64,000 bases of DNA from Mycoplasmoidaceae bacterium. GTDB taxonomy: Bacteria; Bacillota_I; Bacilli_A; Mycoplasmatales; Mycoplasmoidaceae. How positions within the stretch are numbered: position 1 is the stretch's first letter; every line of letters begins with the position of its first letter. The stretch spans positions 45,907 to 109,906 of the forward strand of contig JAKSVP010000001.1 in assembly GCA_024427265.1 (NCBI GenBank), given 5' to 3'. Positions 22,855 through 35,523 of this stretch are shown piece after piece. A model generated the notes under the pieces. The model saw only the letters and a program-made list of their open reading frames with translations, searched no databases and was not told the DNA's origin. The position numbers were made by a program, and so were the translations under genes.

Positions 22855-22877
22855 AATAATATTGAAAGAAGATTTAT

Positions 22878-26399
<3,522 letters not shown>

Positions 26400-26403
26400 G
26401 CTT

Positions 26404-26431
26404 AAAAAACACTCTATAGAGTGTTTTTTAT
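26404..26431 (+). terminator. Intrinsic terminator after PFOR
   Basis: AAAAAACACTCT and AGTGTTTTTT pair around ATAG, with a T-run in the 3' arm. Confidence 0.88.
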
Positions 26432-26432
26432 T

Positions 26433-26438
26433 TATAAT
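26433..26438 (+). promoter_or_regulatory. -10 box for the first PQ-loop gene
   Basis: TATAAT ends nine bases before the ATG at 26448; there is no ribosome binding site, so the mRNA is probably nearly leaderless. Confidence 0.5.
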
Positions 26439-26447
26439 TATTACACT

Positions 26448-26840
26448 ATGAGTATAGAGCAAATTATTGCAACCGTTATTGGTTGAGTCATCTTAATCCT
26501 TGTGGCATCATATTCTATTCCACAATTTATTAAGATTGTTAAAACTAAAAATACTTCATCATTATCTATTGTGTCATATACAGCATTTGTTGTTTCAAAT
26601 GCACTTATGACATCATGGGGTATTGGGAATGCTTTAAAAGGATTGGCTCTGGATTATCCAGTCTGATCAGTTTGTTTAACATTAATTCCAAACATTTTAT
26701 CTAACCTTTTAAACTTAACAATTAATACAACAGCATTAATCATTAAGATTAAACATGTGAAGTTAGCTAAACAATTTGGTATTAGTGAAATGCAACTGGC
26801 TACCAAATTATTAAAAGATAAGAAGGGTGGTGCTAGATAG
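26448..26840 (+). CDS. SemiSWEET-like single PQ-loop membrane protein (1)
   Basis: A 130-residue protein with three membrane helices (about 6-30, 42-62 and 70-98), the size and plan of a SemiSWEET half-transporter. The first helix carries the PQ motif: SIPQFIKIVKTKNTSSLSI. SemiSWEETs move small sugars as homodimers; other PQ-loop proteins carry cystine or lysine, so the substrate is open. After the third helix comes the cytoplasmic motif IKHVKLAKQFGISEMQL, which recurs in all PQ-loop repeats of this cluster. The stop is followed after one base by the ATG of the next half-size protein, so the pair may assemble together. Confidence 0.82.
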
Positions 26841-26841
26841 T

Positions 26842-27267
26842 ATGACACCTTGACAAGAATTTATTAACGAATTGACAGGACAATGAGGCTGAATGATCAT
26901 TGTATCTACAATAGCATGCCTTGCTTTTGTTGTTATGACTGCATCACAATTTATAAAAATTTTGTGAACAAAGAACACAACATCACAAAGCCTTCAATGT
27001 ACCATTATTTTGCCAATCACCAACACACTAATCACTATATATGACATTATCCTTGGAGTCATTGTAATTAAGAATGGTCAAGAAGGATACTGAGGTTTAT
27101 TATTACCTGCATGTATTAATGGTTTAATTTCTGCTTATGGTGTTATGACTATTAAGATTATTCATGTGAGAGCGGCCAAGAAAGCCAACATGACTGAATA
27201 TGCACACTATGTAAAATATTTAAAACCTAAGTCATTAGCTGTTAGACATAAAAATAAGAAAAAATAG
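26842..27267 (+). CDS. SemiSWEET-like single PQ-loop membrane protein (2)
   Basis: A 141-residue protein with three membrane helices, homologous in plan to the gene before it. The PQ position reads TASQFIKILWTKNTTSQSL, with Ser-Gln in place of Pro-Gln, so this copy is divergent. The cytoplasmic end IIHVRAAKKANMTEYAHY is the shared post-helix motif in its least conserved form, and the tail is strongly basic. It is cotranscribed with the upstream gene (one base between them) and is followed by a terminator. A heterodimer of the two half-proteins is a reasonable hypothesis. Confidence 0.75.
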
Positions 27268-27273
27268 AAAAAT

Positions 27274-27299
27274 TCACACTTGCAAAAGTGTGATTTTTT
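27274..27299 (+). terminator. Intrinsic terminator after the SemiSWEET-like pair
   Basis: TCACACTT and AAGTGTGA pair around GCAA and are followed by TTTTTT. Confidence 0.87.
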
Positions 27300-27352
27300 A
27301 TTCATATTTTTATTTTTGTTCACTTTTATAATTCTCAAAAAAGGAGAGTTAT

Positions 27353-27934
27353 ATGAAATATACATATAAAGATTTAGACCAACGAATTATAAACACAAGA
27401 GTTACATTGTCTGGAGCTATCATTGAAATTATTAAGCAATCAAAGAAAGTCAAAGTATTAGATATATGCAAAGAAGCCAACATTACGGCAATGACATATT
27501 ACCATCACTTTCATAACAAAGAAGAATTATTAGAATATGCAATTAGAGAACAATTAAGTGGAATATTACCAATTCCTGCCAAACTTAAACCAATCAACCT
27601 TAAACATTTGATTTATTATTTAATTTTTGCGTTTAATAAGTTTGTTAGAGAAAATAGACAACTTATTTATTCAGCTTTAAAACAATCCAATGAAAATAAA
27701 TATTTAGGATCATATATTGATTTAATAAATCAAATAATTAAAAAATATGTCATCCAAGAAATTAAATTATTGGTAAAAAATGATATGTACATAGAGTTTT
27801 ATGCAAATATCATTTTTGGCAGCATATGTCAAATATTTAAACAGATAATTATCAAGCAAATATCCGTAAATAGTAATGTAATATGAACATCGGTTAAGAA
27901 TGTCTTTTTAACTATCGGTAGAAATAATTTATAA
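27353..27934 (+). CDS. TetR/AcrR-type transcriptional regulator
   Basis: A 193-residue regulator. Residues about 10-60 form a TetR helix-turn-helix: LSGAIIEIIKQ, KVLDICKEANITAMTYYHHF and HNKEELLEYAI, with the YYHHFHNKEEL part very close to the TetR consensus. The rest is a helical ligand and dimerisation domain of low similarity. AAGGAGAG precedes the ATG. One TGA near the C-terminus is Trp, so the protein continues to 27934. It lies between two half-size and two full-size PQ-loop genes and is the obvious candidate to control them, though no operator is proven. Confidence 0.85.
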
Positions 27935-27943
27935 TATGTTGAT

Positions 27944-28813
27944 ATGTCAACACTTATATTAGACATACTAGCATTAGTATTTGGATGCATAAGCATTGTT
28001 ATAACGATAGCAATTGAATTTCCTCAATTGGTATCCATTTTTAAAACGAAAAATACTAGTGGAACATCATTAACAACTTATATTCTTTTTATTACGTCAT
28101 CTTTTTTATGAGTTTCATGAGCAATTGTCAATTATGTTGCGAATGTTTCTTATATTACACCAGATACAACTAATATGTTTTTACATGTGGCTGCTTTGGT
28201 CCCAGCAATAATAAGCAACCTCATAAATGTTATGTTGGTAGGCTCTATTTTATTTTTAAAGATTAAACATGTACACAACTCTAAAAAACTACATATTAAT
28301 GAAATACAGTATTCTAAAATTCTTTTTGATAAACAAAAAGGTTTTAGTTGAATTAAGAAATATTATCCTTTAATAATTATTGCCGCAATTGCGTTATTGG
28401 CTTGTATTGCTGTTATTCTTGTTTTATATTTTATTGGTTTACCACAACAAATATCAGAAGAAGAATACAAACAATTTGCTCTTATTGTTTTCATACTTAA
28501 TATAGTTGCTGCCATTTTCTTTGAATCAATTAGTTGGCCACAATTCATTAAGTGTATGAAAACAAAAGACACTAGTGGCATTTCACTAGGATGAGCCATT
28601 TTCTTGCCTTTATCATGTGTTATTTGTTTCACATACGATCTACTATTAGGGTTTTCTAATGGGTGATGAAACGTTTTAGCTTCGCTAATTTGTAGTGGTA
28701 TATTAATTAACATCGCAGTTTTAGTTTTAAAAATTAGGAATTTGCGTAAAGCTAAAAAACTTGGTATTAGTGAATGACACTATACTAACAAATATTTATC
28801 TAAAAAGAAATAA
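27944..28813 (+). CDS. Full-length (tandem) PQ-loop transporter (1)
   Basis: A 289-residue membrane protein made of two PQ-loop repeats. Repeat 1 carries EFPQLVSIFKTKNTSGTSL near residue 25; repeat 2 carries SWPQFIKCMKTKDTSGISL near residue 200. Each repeat has three helices and ends with the cluster's shared cytoplasmic motif (IKHVHNSKKLHINEIQY and KAKKLGISEWHY). An extra helix pair in the middle (residues about 145-185) would orient both repeats the same way. It is SWEET-like in layout, but the substrate is unknown. A TATAAT overlaps the tetR stop, eight bases before the ATG, so it may be leaderless. Confidence 0.8.
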
Positions 28814-28827
28814 TTTATAATTTGATT

Positions 28828-29718
28828 ATGACGCAAGTTATAGTTTCTATTGTGTTTGGCTTTATTATTCTAATTTTTGCATGAATAATTGGTTTTTCAC
28901 AACTACTAACTATTTTTAAAACACAAAACACTAGTGGGACCGCACTATCTACTTACATTCTTTGTATTGGTTGTGCACTATTAAGTTTAAGTTGAGGATT
29001 CACTTTCTACTTTTCCCGTATGTCTGATTGGTGACAAATGTCAAAAGATACAGGATTGCCACTAATACTATTCCAAATGTGTGCTCTTCCTATCATTGCA
29101 ACATACATATTTGAATTAGTTGGATCTATTTGTTATATATTTACTAAGATTAAACACATTAAATTAGCTAAGAAATACAAAGTAAGTGAAATTGAACTAT
29201 CTAAAATATTGCTTTCTAAGTGTAAAAATAAGAAACAACAATATCTTCCTTGCATTTTAATTGTATCAACAATGGTTATTGTTTCATTCGGAGCATCGAT
29301 TTGTTTAGCTTTGTTTACAAATCCAGCAATTAACCCTGGAATAGTTAGTCCAGATGAAAAACAAATGACACCAATCATCATAACATTTAGTTGTTTAGGT
29401 GCTGCAAGTTGAGAAGCAATTAGCTGACCACAATTTATTAAGTGTATAAAAACAAAAGACACTACAGGTATTTCTCTTAACTGAGCAATATTCATGCCTG
29501 TTTCATGTTTGGTTAGTTTAGTTTATGCTGCTTTTGTAGCAACAATCACTGGAACATTTATGTTAGATACACTTGGAGCTTTAATATTTAATGGTGTTTT
29601 GGTTAATATTGGTGTATTAGTGTTAAAAATAATTAACAGATCAAAAGCTAAACATTTAGGTATTAGTGAAATTGAATATACTCGTAGAATGAAAAAAACA
29701 AAACAAAAAAGAGCATAA
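28828..29718 (+). CDS. Full-length (tandem) PQ-loop transporter (2)
   Basis: A 296-residue paralogue of the preceding gene. Repeat 1 has GFSQLLTIFKTQNTSGTAL, with Ser in place of Pro, and repeat 2 has SWPQFIKCIKTKDTTGISL, nearly identical to the preceding protein. Shared cytoplasmic motifs are IKHIKLAKKYKVSEIEL and KAKHLGISEIEY. A TATAAT at 28816-28821, six bases before the ATG, again suggests a leaderless transcript. The stop codon lies in the loop of the terminator shared with argS. Substrate is unknown. Confidence 0.8.
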
Positions 29719-29728
29719 GCTCTTTTTT
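29705..29728. terminator. Bidirectional terminator between the PQ-loop cluster and argS
   Basis: AAAAAAGAGC and GCTCTTTTTT pair around ATAA; both strands end in a T-run. Confidence 0.85.
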
Positions 29729-31403
29729 ACATTTTTTCAACTACATTAACACCAATTAGTTTTAAACCATTTTTAATTACTTGAGCAACACAATCGATTA
29801 AATATAATCTTTGACCAATTAGCTTTTCATCCTTACAGTCACCAATTCTTACTTGTTCATAATAAGTGTGAACTAGTCTTGCTAAGTTTGTTAAGTATAA
29901 ACATATTTTATGAACTTCATATGTTTTACCAACATTTTCAATTGTTGGCATGAAGAAGAACATTTGGTTGATTAATTCTTTTTCTAATTGATGAGTTAAT
30001 AAATCAATGTTCTTATCCTTTTTACCATTTACTTTTGCTAAAATTTGTTTAATTCTTACATAAGCATATTGAACATAAAATAAACCATTTTCATTATTTT
30101 TCTTACCAGCTTTTTCTACATCAATAGTAATGTGAGAGTCCAATGATTGGTTAACTAAATATCATCTAGCAGCATCTTTACCAATTAGATTTATTAAATC
30201 TATAGTTGTAAAACTATTGCCAGAACGCTTAGACATTTTAAATTCTTGGCCATTTTTAGTTAATTGAACCATTTGCATAATACAAACATGCATTTGTTCT
30301 TTTTTATAGCCAAGCATTTGAATAGCGGTTGACATACGATCAACGTATGATTTATGATCTGCACCTCAAATATTAAAGATTTTGTCATATCCTCTAGATA
30401 GTTTTAAGTTGTGATATGCAATATCTGGTGTGAAGTAAGTGTAGTTACCATCAGATTTAACAAGAACACGGTCTTTATCATCACCAAATTCAGTTGTCTT
30501 TAATCATTTAGCACCATCAGCATCATATAAGTATTTATTAAGCTTTGCGAATGCCTTATTAATCAAATCATTATCATATATATATGATTCTGGTGATCAT
30601 AGATCCATTACAACATCTAATTGTTTTAAATGATCTTTAATAATACCAAGTAAATATTCTTTAGCAAAAGTACCGATAGTGTTATTTGCCTCTTCATCTA
30701 GGATTTGGTTTTCGTTAAATTTAACATTTACAAACTTATCACCATATTTTTCTTTTAATAGTTTTGCTGTATCAACTATTTCTTGTGCATGGTAACTATC
30801 TTCTGGTAAAGCTATATTATTACCATAACCTTGTAAATATCTAATTAGAACCGACAAAGCTAATTTTCTAATTTGGTTTCCACCATCATTAATATAGTAT
30901 TCACGATCTACTTTAATTCCATTAGCTTCAAAGATTCTTGCTAATGAATCTCCATAAGCAGCGTTTCTTGCATGTCCTATGTGAAGTAATCCCGTAGGAT
31001 TAGCAGAAACAAATTCAATGTTGTATCAAAGTTTCTTACCCTTTAACTTTCCATAGTCATCTTTTTCAGAATCAATAGCTAACAATAAATTAGCTTTTGT
31101 TTGTTCATTTAAATAGAAGTTAATAAAACCAGGTCCAGCAACTTCAATTTTGTCGAAAGATGAATGATCAATTAATTCAGCGATTTCTTTAGCAATTTCA
31201 AGTTTATTAAGATTACCTCAAGAAATAGACATTACAACATTTGTTGTAAAGTCTCCGAATTTTGAATTTCTTGTTTTGTCTACATTAATAAGTTTACGAT
31301 CAATGATTTGAGCTTGTGCTTTATATCTTTGCTCGAACTTATCAAGAGCATTAGCTATTTGCTCTTTAATAAACAAAACAATTGATTGATTTTTTAAATT
31401 CAT
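29727..31403 (-). CDS. argS: Arginyl-tRNA synthetase
   Basis: A 558-residue class I synthetase that charges tRNA-Arg. The N-terminal Add-1 domain is followed by the HIGH region [18 protein letters not shown], the DDGGNQI-type segment ([12 protein letters not shown]) and the KMSKS-like loop FKMSKRSGN. The C-terminal anticodon-binding domain ends in [21 protein letters not shown]. Length and order are standard. It starts one base after the stop of the putative glycosylase gene, with AAAGGT as ribosome site inside that gene. TGA codons encode Trp. Confidence 0.96.
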
Positions 31404-31404
31404 C

Positions 31405-32028
31405 TTATTTTGACCTTTCGTTCTTAATTTTTCACATACAAAGGCTGAATAATGTTAATTGACCTTCATATTCTATTTTAATCTTATTTATATCTTCTTG
31501 AGTGATGTTTTCTTTATTTAAGAAGATTTTTAAACCTTTAATAAAGTCTGGATCTTCACTGCATAGAATGTTTTGTTTAAAGCAACTGAACAATGCAAAT
31601 GTTTTAATTGCATTCATTGACAAATTTGTATAACGTTGCAATGTATAAATTATTTGTTCTTCAGATTCTTTTGCTAATGCATCCAGATCCAATGTTTCTC
31701 TGATTACATCTGCACTAATTTGTTGAATAAGCTTTGCTTTTTCTTTTCCTGCTATAGCAATTAAAACATCTGGAGATAAGTTGTTAACTGGTATTGGTTT
31801 TATTTTTTTTGCAAAGTCATTTAGTTGATTTCATTTTGCAATTAATTCATTGCTATTTTCACCTTCTCCTAAAATAGTATGAATTAATCCTGGATAAGGT
31901 TTTTTAGATACCCTTGTATAAAAAGGTTCACCTAAATGCACAAATGAACTAAGTTCTCTATGTTCAGACAAAAAATCTCTTAAGATTTTTTTGTCTATTT
32001 GTATTGTTCTAAAATAACGTCTTTTCAT
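31405..32028 (-). CDS. Putative AlkA/HhH-GPD type DNA glycosylase
   Basis: A 207-residue protein; an in-frame TGA (Trp) near the end is read through to a TAA one base before argS. From about residue 95 the pattern KEKAKLIQQISADVI, LDLDALAKESEEQIIYTLQRYTNLSMNAIKTFALF and ILCSEDPDFIKGLKIF resembles the HhH-GPD fold of 3-methyladenine DNA glycosylases, with the helix-hairpin-helix degenerate and an Asp in the catalytic neighbourhood. The similarity is weak and I cannot exclude a different helical protein. The start codon lies inside a 12-bp perfect inverted repeat. Confidence 0.5.
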
Positions 32029-32048
32029 AATACGAAGTATTATGAAAA
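32022..32048. promoter_or_regulatory. 12-bp inverted repeat over the start codon of the glycosylase-like gene
   Basis: TTTTCATAATAC and GTATTATGAAAA flank GAA. The ATG at 32028 on the minus strand is within one arm, so the mRNA hairpin would bury the start codon, or the DNA palindrome would be an operator. Confidence 0.55.
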
Positions 32049-32070
32049 TTATATATGTTTATGTTCTAAA

Positions 32071-32101
32071 ACAAAAAGAAAAACCAGGGCTTGCCTGGTT
32101 A
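32071..32101 (-). terminator. Terminator of the five-tRNA operon
   Basis: On the minus strand AACCAGG and CCTGGTT pair around a short loop and are followed by TTTCTTTTTG. Confidence 0.75.
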
Positions 32102-32116
32102 TTTATCTGTCCTTAT

Positions 32117-32190
32117 TGGAGCGGGTAATGGGAATCGAACCCACATTAATAGCTTGGAAGGCTATAGTTCTACCATTGAACTATACCCGC
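32117..32190 (-). tRNA. tRNA-Gly (TCC)
   Basis: Acceptor GCGGGTA pairs with TACCCGC, CCA is encoded, and loop CTTCCAA gives anticodon TCC. Last tRNA of a five-gene array. Confidence 0.95.
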
Positions 32191-32195
32191 AACAA

Positions 32196-32281
32196 TGGTG
32201 CTGAAAGAGGGACTTGAACCCTCACGATATTGCTATCACAGGATTTTAAGTCCTGTGCGTCTACCATTCCGCCACTTCAGC
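32196..32281 (-). tRNA. tRNA-Leu (TAA)
   Basis: Acceptor GCTGAAG pairs with TTTCAGC before ACCA; anticodon loop CTTAAAA gives TAA; the long variable arm marks a class II tRNA. Confidence 0.95.
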
Positions 32282-32285
32282 ATTA

Positions 32286-32360
32286 TGGTGCCCCACCGGA
32301 GACTCGAACTCCGGACCCCTTCATTAAAAGTGAAATGCTCTACCACTGAGCTAGTGGGAC
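32286..32360 (-). tRNA. tRNA-Lys (TTT)
   Basis: Acceptor GTCCCAC pairs with GTGGGGC; the anticodon stem encloses CTTTTAA, anticodon TTT; CCA encoded. Confidence 0.94.
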
Positions 32361-32366
32361 AATAAT

Positions 32367-32441
32367 TGGCTGGGTAGGTTGGATTCGAACCAACGCATGT
32401 CAGAATCAAAATCTGATGCCTTACCGCTTGGCTACAACCCA
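32367..32441 (-). tRNA. tRNA-Gln (TTG)
   Basis: Acceptor TGGGTTG pairs with CTACCCA with one T-T mismatch; anticodon loop TTTTGAT gives TTG; discriminator G and encoded CCA. Confidence 0.93.
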
Positions 32442-32446
32442 ATTAA

Positions 32447-32531
32447 TGGTGGACAGAAGTGGATTTGAACCACTGAATCCGAGGGAGGCTGATTTACAGT
32501 CAGCTGCGTTTGGCCGCTTCGCTATCTGTCC
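32447..32531 (-). tRNA. tRNA-Tyr (GTA)
   Basis: Acceptor GGACAGA pairs with TCTGTCC before ACCA; loop CTGTAAA gives GTA; long variable arm as in bacterial tRNA-Tyr. First tRNA of the array. Confidence 0.95.
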
Positions 32532-32558
32532 ATTAATTGCACGTTTAACGTGCTTTAT

Positions 32559-32564
32559 ATTATA
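32559..32564 (-). promoter_or_regulatory. -10 box for the tRNA operon
   Basis: TATAAT on the minus strand directly after the greA stop; a small hairpin (GCACG/CGTGC) lies between it and tRNA-Tyr. Confidence 0.55.
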
Positions 32565-32566
32565 TC

Positions 32567-33049
32567 TTATAAGCGAGATATTTTAAGGATTTTAACTTTA
32601 TAAGGCTTTTCTACACCTTTTACTTCAACGACTTCGCCTTCTTCATGGTCTAGAACAGCCATTGCTAGAGGAGAAACGTTAGAGATTTTATCCTGATCTG
32701 GATCTGCTTCTACTTCACCGACGATTGCATATTCATATGTTTCGTCGTCAGACATATCAAGTAATTTTACTTTAGTACCAACCTTAACTTTGTTAGCTGG
32801 TCTTTTTGATGTTTTTTCATCAATAATTTCAGCATGGTCAATAATTGCTTGGTATTCTTTAATCTTTGCTTCGATTTCAGCTTGTCTGTTTTTAGCTGCA
32901 TCGTAATCAGCGTTTTCAGAAAGGTCACCTTGTTCTCTAGCTTCTTGGATAGCCTTAATTACTTTTGGTCTTTCTTCTTGAATTAAACGTTCTAATTCCT
33001 TTTTAATTTCAGCTTCTTTTTCCTTTGTTAAAAGTATTTTTTCTGCCAT
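32567..33049 (-). CDS. greA: Transcription elongation factor GreA
   Basis: GreA rescues backtracked RNA polymerase by stimulating transcript cleavage. The 160-residue protein has the N-terminal coiled coil with the acidic tip signature REQGDLSENADYDAAKN and the C-terminal FKBP-like domain (VGTKVKLLDMSDDET, YAIVGEVEADPDQDKISNVSPLA). Length is exact for the family. It is the last gene of rpsT-lipoprotein-greA and has AAAGGA before the ATG. Confidence 0.97.
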   Translation of the reverse strand: MAEKILLTKEKEAEIKKELERLIQEERPKVIKAIQEAREQGDLSENADYDAAKNRQAEIEAKIKEYQAIIDHAEIIDEKTSKRPANKVKVGTKVKLLDMSDDETYEYAIVGEVEADPDQDKISNVSPLAMAVLDHEEGEVVEVKGVEKPYKVKILKISRL

Positions 33050-33061
33050 AGTTAGTCCTTT

Positions 33062-33589
33062 CTATTCAATCCCTTTACAATGTTCATATGTGTGAGATAA
33101 GAAGTTAATTGTGTATCCATCATCACCTGTACCAACAAAATGAATTTTTTCTTCTTCACATGTGTATTTGAAAATAACATTTTCACATTTTTGACCATTT
33201 ATTGTGAATACTCATCTAGCTTCAGTTCCCATAGTTGCACTTCATCCAGTTAAAGTAAATCCATCATTTGCATATGTGTTTACATTGTAGTAAACAAATT
33301 CATAGTAGATATTTTGGAAAACTGAAGATTCAGTTGCTATTTTTCCAGTTATATCACTTGCACTTATTTCTTTTGATCTATCAGTTTCTACATTAATTTT
33401 ATTTGTGATAGCTGCTTTGACTTTATCAACTTTTTGATAAGTCTTTTTATCTTTCTTATCTTTACAGTTAATGTCATCACCATAATTAATCTTGTAGTCA
33501 TTATTACCACAAGAAACAACAGTTGGAGTAATAACTCCAACGATTGCAATAGGCGCTAATGCTGTTAAAAACTTTTTAGTTAATCTCAT
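33062..33589 (-). CDS. Small lipoprotein of unknown function
   Basis: A 175-residue protein with a lipoprotein signal: basic n-region MRLTKK, hydrophobic core, and lipobox VVSC with Cys at about 27, then a short acidic and lysine-rich linker (NYGDDINCKDKKDKKTY). The mature part is hydrophilic and holds three further Cys; TGA codons encode Trp. It would be anchored on the outer face of the membrane. The start ATG overlaps the rpsT stop (TAATG), so it is translationally coupled to ribosomal protein S20, an odd partner for a surface lipoprotein. Family is not recognised. Confidence 0.8.
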
Positions 33590-33837
33590 TATTTCTTGTT
33601 TGCTTTGTTAATAGCTTTTGCGTTTCTTGATTTAATTCTGTTTGCTTTATTTCTGTGAATAATGTGCTTTCTGCTTAAGCTGTCAGCACTTGCATAAAGT
33701 TTGCTTAAATCTTTAGCATCTTTAGATGCTCTAGCTTTCTTTGTGTTGTTTTTTAAATTAGATAAAGCAACACGATTTGCAGCGTGTTTTTTATCTGATT
33801 GTTTCTTCGTTTTAATATTTGATTTAATATTTGCCAT
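33589..33837 (-). CDS. rpsT: 30S ribosomal protein S20
   Basis: An 82-residue, very basic helical protein of the small ribosomal subunit. It opens MANIKSNIKTKKQSDKKHAANR and has the internal S20 pattern KDLSKLYASADSLSRKHIIHRNKANRIKSRNAKAI. AAGGA lies before the ATG, and TATAAT-type boxes lie in the divergent promoter region. It is the first gene of a three-gene unit with the lipoprotein and greA. Confidence 0.95.
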   Translation of the reverse strand: MANIKSNIKTKKQSDKKHAANRVALSNLKNNTKKARASKDAKDLSKLYASADSLSRKHIIHRNKANRIKSRNAKAINKANKK

Positions 33838-33929
33838 ATGTTTAAATCCTTATTTTTTTGTTTTATAATTATAATACATATTTTCTATATAAATAAAATA
33901 TAATCTAAAAACTACATAGGAGGTTAGCA
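33838..33929. promoter_or_regulatory. Divergent promoter region, rpsT and 33930 gene
   Basis: The palindrome TTATAATTATAA at 33863-33874 gives a TATAAT for rpsT, and a separate TATAAT near 33899 serves the plus-strand gene, which also has a strong AGGAGG before its ATG. Confidence 0.5.
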
Positions 33930-34598
33930 ATGGTTGGCGGTTTAATGCCTTTAATACTAGTTGTTATTGTTGGTATAGCTATTTTTGCTTGATATAAAAA
34001 ACGTAAAGCAAATAAAGAAGCTAACCCTTTCCTATCATCTAGAAAAAATAAAGACGAAGTTTGAAAAACAATCAAACAATTTTTAAAAGACAACAATGAA
34101 CAAGGAAAAGAAATTCTTGACAGTTACGTTTGTAAACGTGACCACGTTGATGTAGTCAATCCAAATGGTTCTTATTTATATAAAAGAAACAAGAATGCTG
34201 AATTAAAGATTCGTAAATGACAACGTAAAGAATTAAACAAACAATATAAAGCTCAAGGTAAAAAAGAATTAAAAGCACCAAGAGCAAGAGATTTATTCGT
34301 GGTTGTTTTCCAAACTAGAGATTCAAAAACAGGTGTTAAAGATTCACCAAGATGCTTTGAATGTGAAGTTATTAATACAAAGATAAGCAAGAAAGATTAT
34401 GATCGTAAGATTGTTATTAACAAGCAACTAGATTACGATACTGAAATGGAATGAATTGCTCCAGTAAGAGCTGCTGAAGCCGCTAAAAATGCTGCCATGG
34501 AAAAGAAGATGGCAAAACAAAGAGAAGCTCAAGCAAAGAAAGATAAGAAACGTTTGCTAAAGCAACAAAAGAGAGCTCAACATGCAAATAAGAAATAA
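33930..34598 (+). CDS. Basic single-span membrane protein of unknown function
   Basis: A 222-residue protein with an N-terminal membrane helix (about 5-23, LMPLILVVIVGIAIFAW) and a highly basic cytoplasmic part. The middle (about 115-165) looks folded (RDLFVVVFQTRD, CFECEVINTKISKKDYDRKIVI), and the last 40 residues are an Ala/Lys-rich helix. Conserved Mollicute proteins with this plan are listed as DUFs, but I cannot assign one with confidence. AGGAGG precedes the ATG. The end overlaps fmt by 17 bases. Confidence 0.65.
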
Positions 34599-35523
34599 AG
34601 TAATTTTTATGGGCACACCTAAGATAGCAGCTGTTTGTTTGGCTGCTATTTTAGAGCAAGAAGATGTTGAAGTTGTTGCAGTAGTATGTCAACCTGATAA
34701 ACCAACAGGAAGACATAAAGAGATTGTTTTTTCTCCAGTTAAACAATTAGCACTAGACCATAACATTAAAGTTTTACAAGATGCAAAGGTCTCTAACCTT
34801 TATGATCAAATAAAAGCATTACAACCTGATTTAATTTTTACATGTGCATTTGGTCAATTTATTCCTTCAAACATTTTAGAATTACCAAAATATAAATGTG
34901 TTAATTTACATGCTTCATTATTACCTAAATTAAGAGGTGGAGCACCAATTCAATGATCAATTATCAATCAAGACAAAACAACTGGTTTTAGCTTGATGTT
35001 TATGGATAAAAAAATGGATGCAGGAAATGTTATTAAACAATACCCAATTAATATTGATCCACAAGAAACATATGCATCTTTATACGATAAACTTTGTGTT
35101 TTAGCAGGAGATGTAATAGCTAAAGACTTCCATATTTTATTTGATAAAAATATTTCATCAACTAAACAAGATGAATCAAAAGTAACCTTTGGTTACAACA
35201 TCACTAGAGAAGATGAAAAAATTAATTGATCAAAGACAAATTTAGAAGTTGATGCATTAATTAGAGGACTATACAATGTCCCTATTGCATATACAACTTT
35301 TGATAATCAAATAATTAAGATTCATAAAGCTATACCAGTAGACATTTATAAACAAGCACAACCTGGTGAAATTGTTCAATTAACAAACCAAGCTATAGTT
35401 GTTGCTTGCGGTAAAGGTGCAATGAAACTTGAATTAATTCAATTAGCAGGTAAAAAACCTTTATTAATTAATCAAATAGTAAATGGCAACCATCCATTTA
35501 AAGTTGGTAAATTATTTATCTAG
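34582..35523 (+). CDS. fmt: Methionyl-tRNA formyltransferase
   Basis: Fmt formylates initiator Met-tRNA using 10-formyl-tetrahydrofolate. The 313-residue protein starts MQIRNKVIFMGTP, matching the usual 'KIVFMGTP' opening, and contains VVCQPDKPTGR, the catalytic segment NLHASLLPKLRGGAPIQ (followed by TGA-Trp) and the C-terminal OB-like domain ending in GNHPFKVGKLF. It starts inside the upstream gene and converges on the minus-strand hypothetical gene, overlapping it by 12 bases. Its presence shows that this lineage keeps formylated initiation. Confidence 0.95.
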
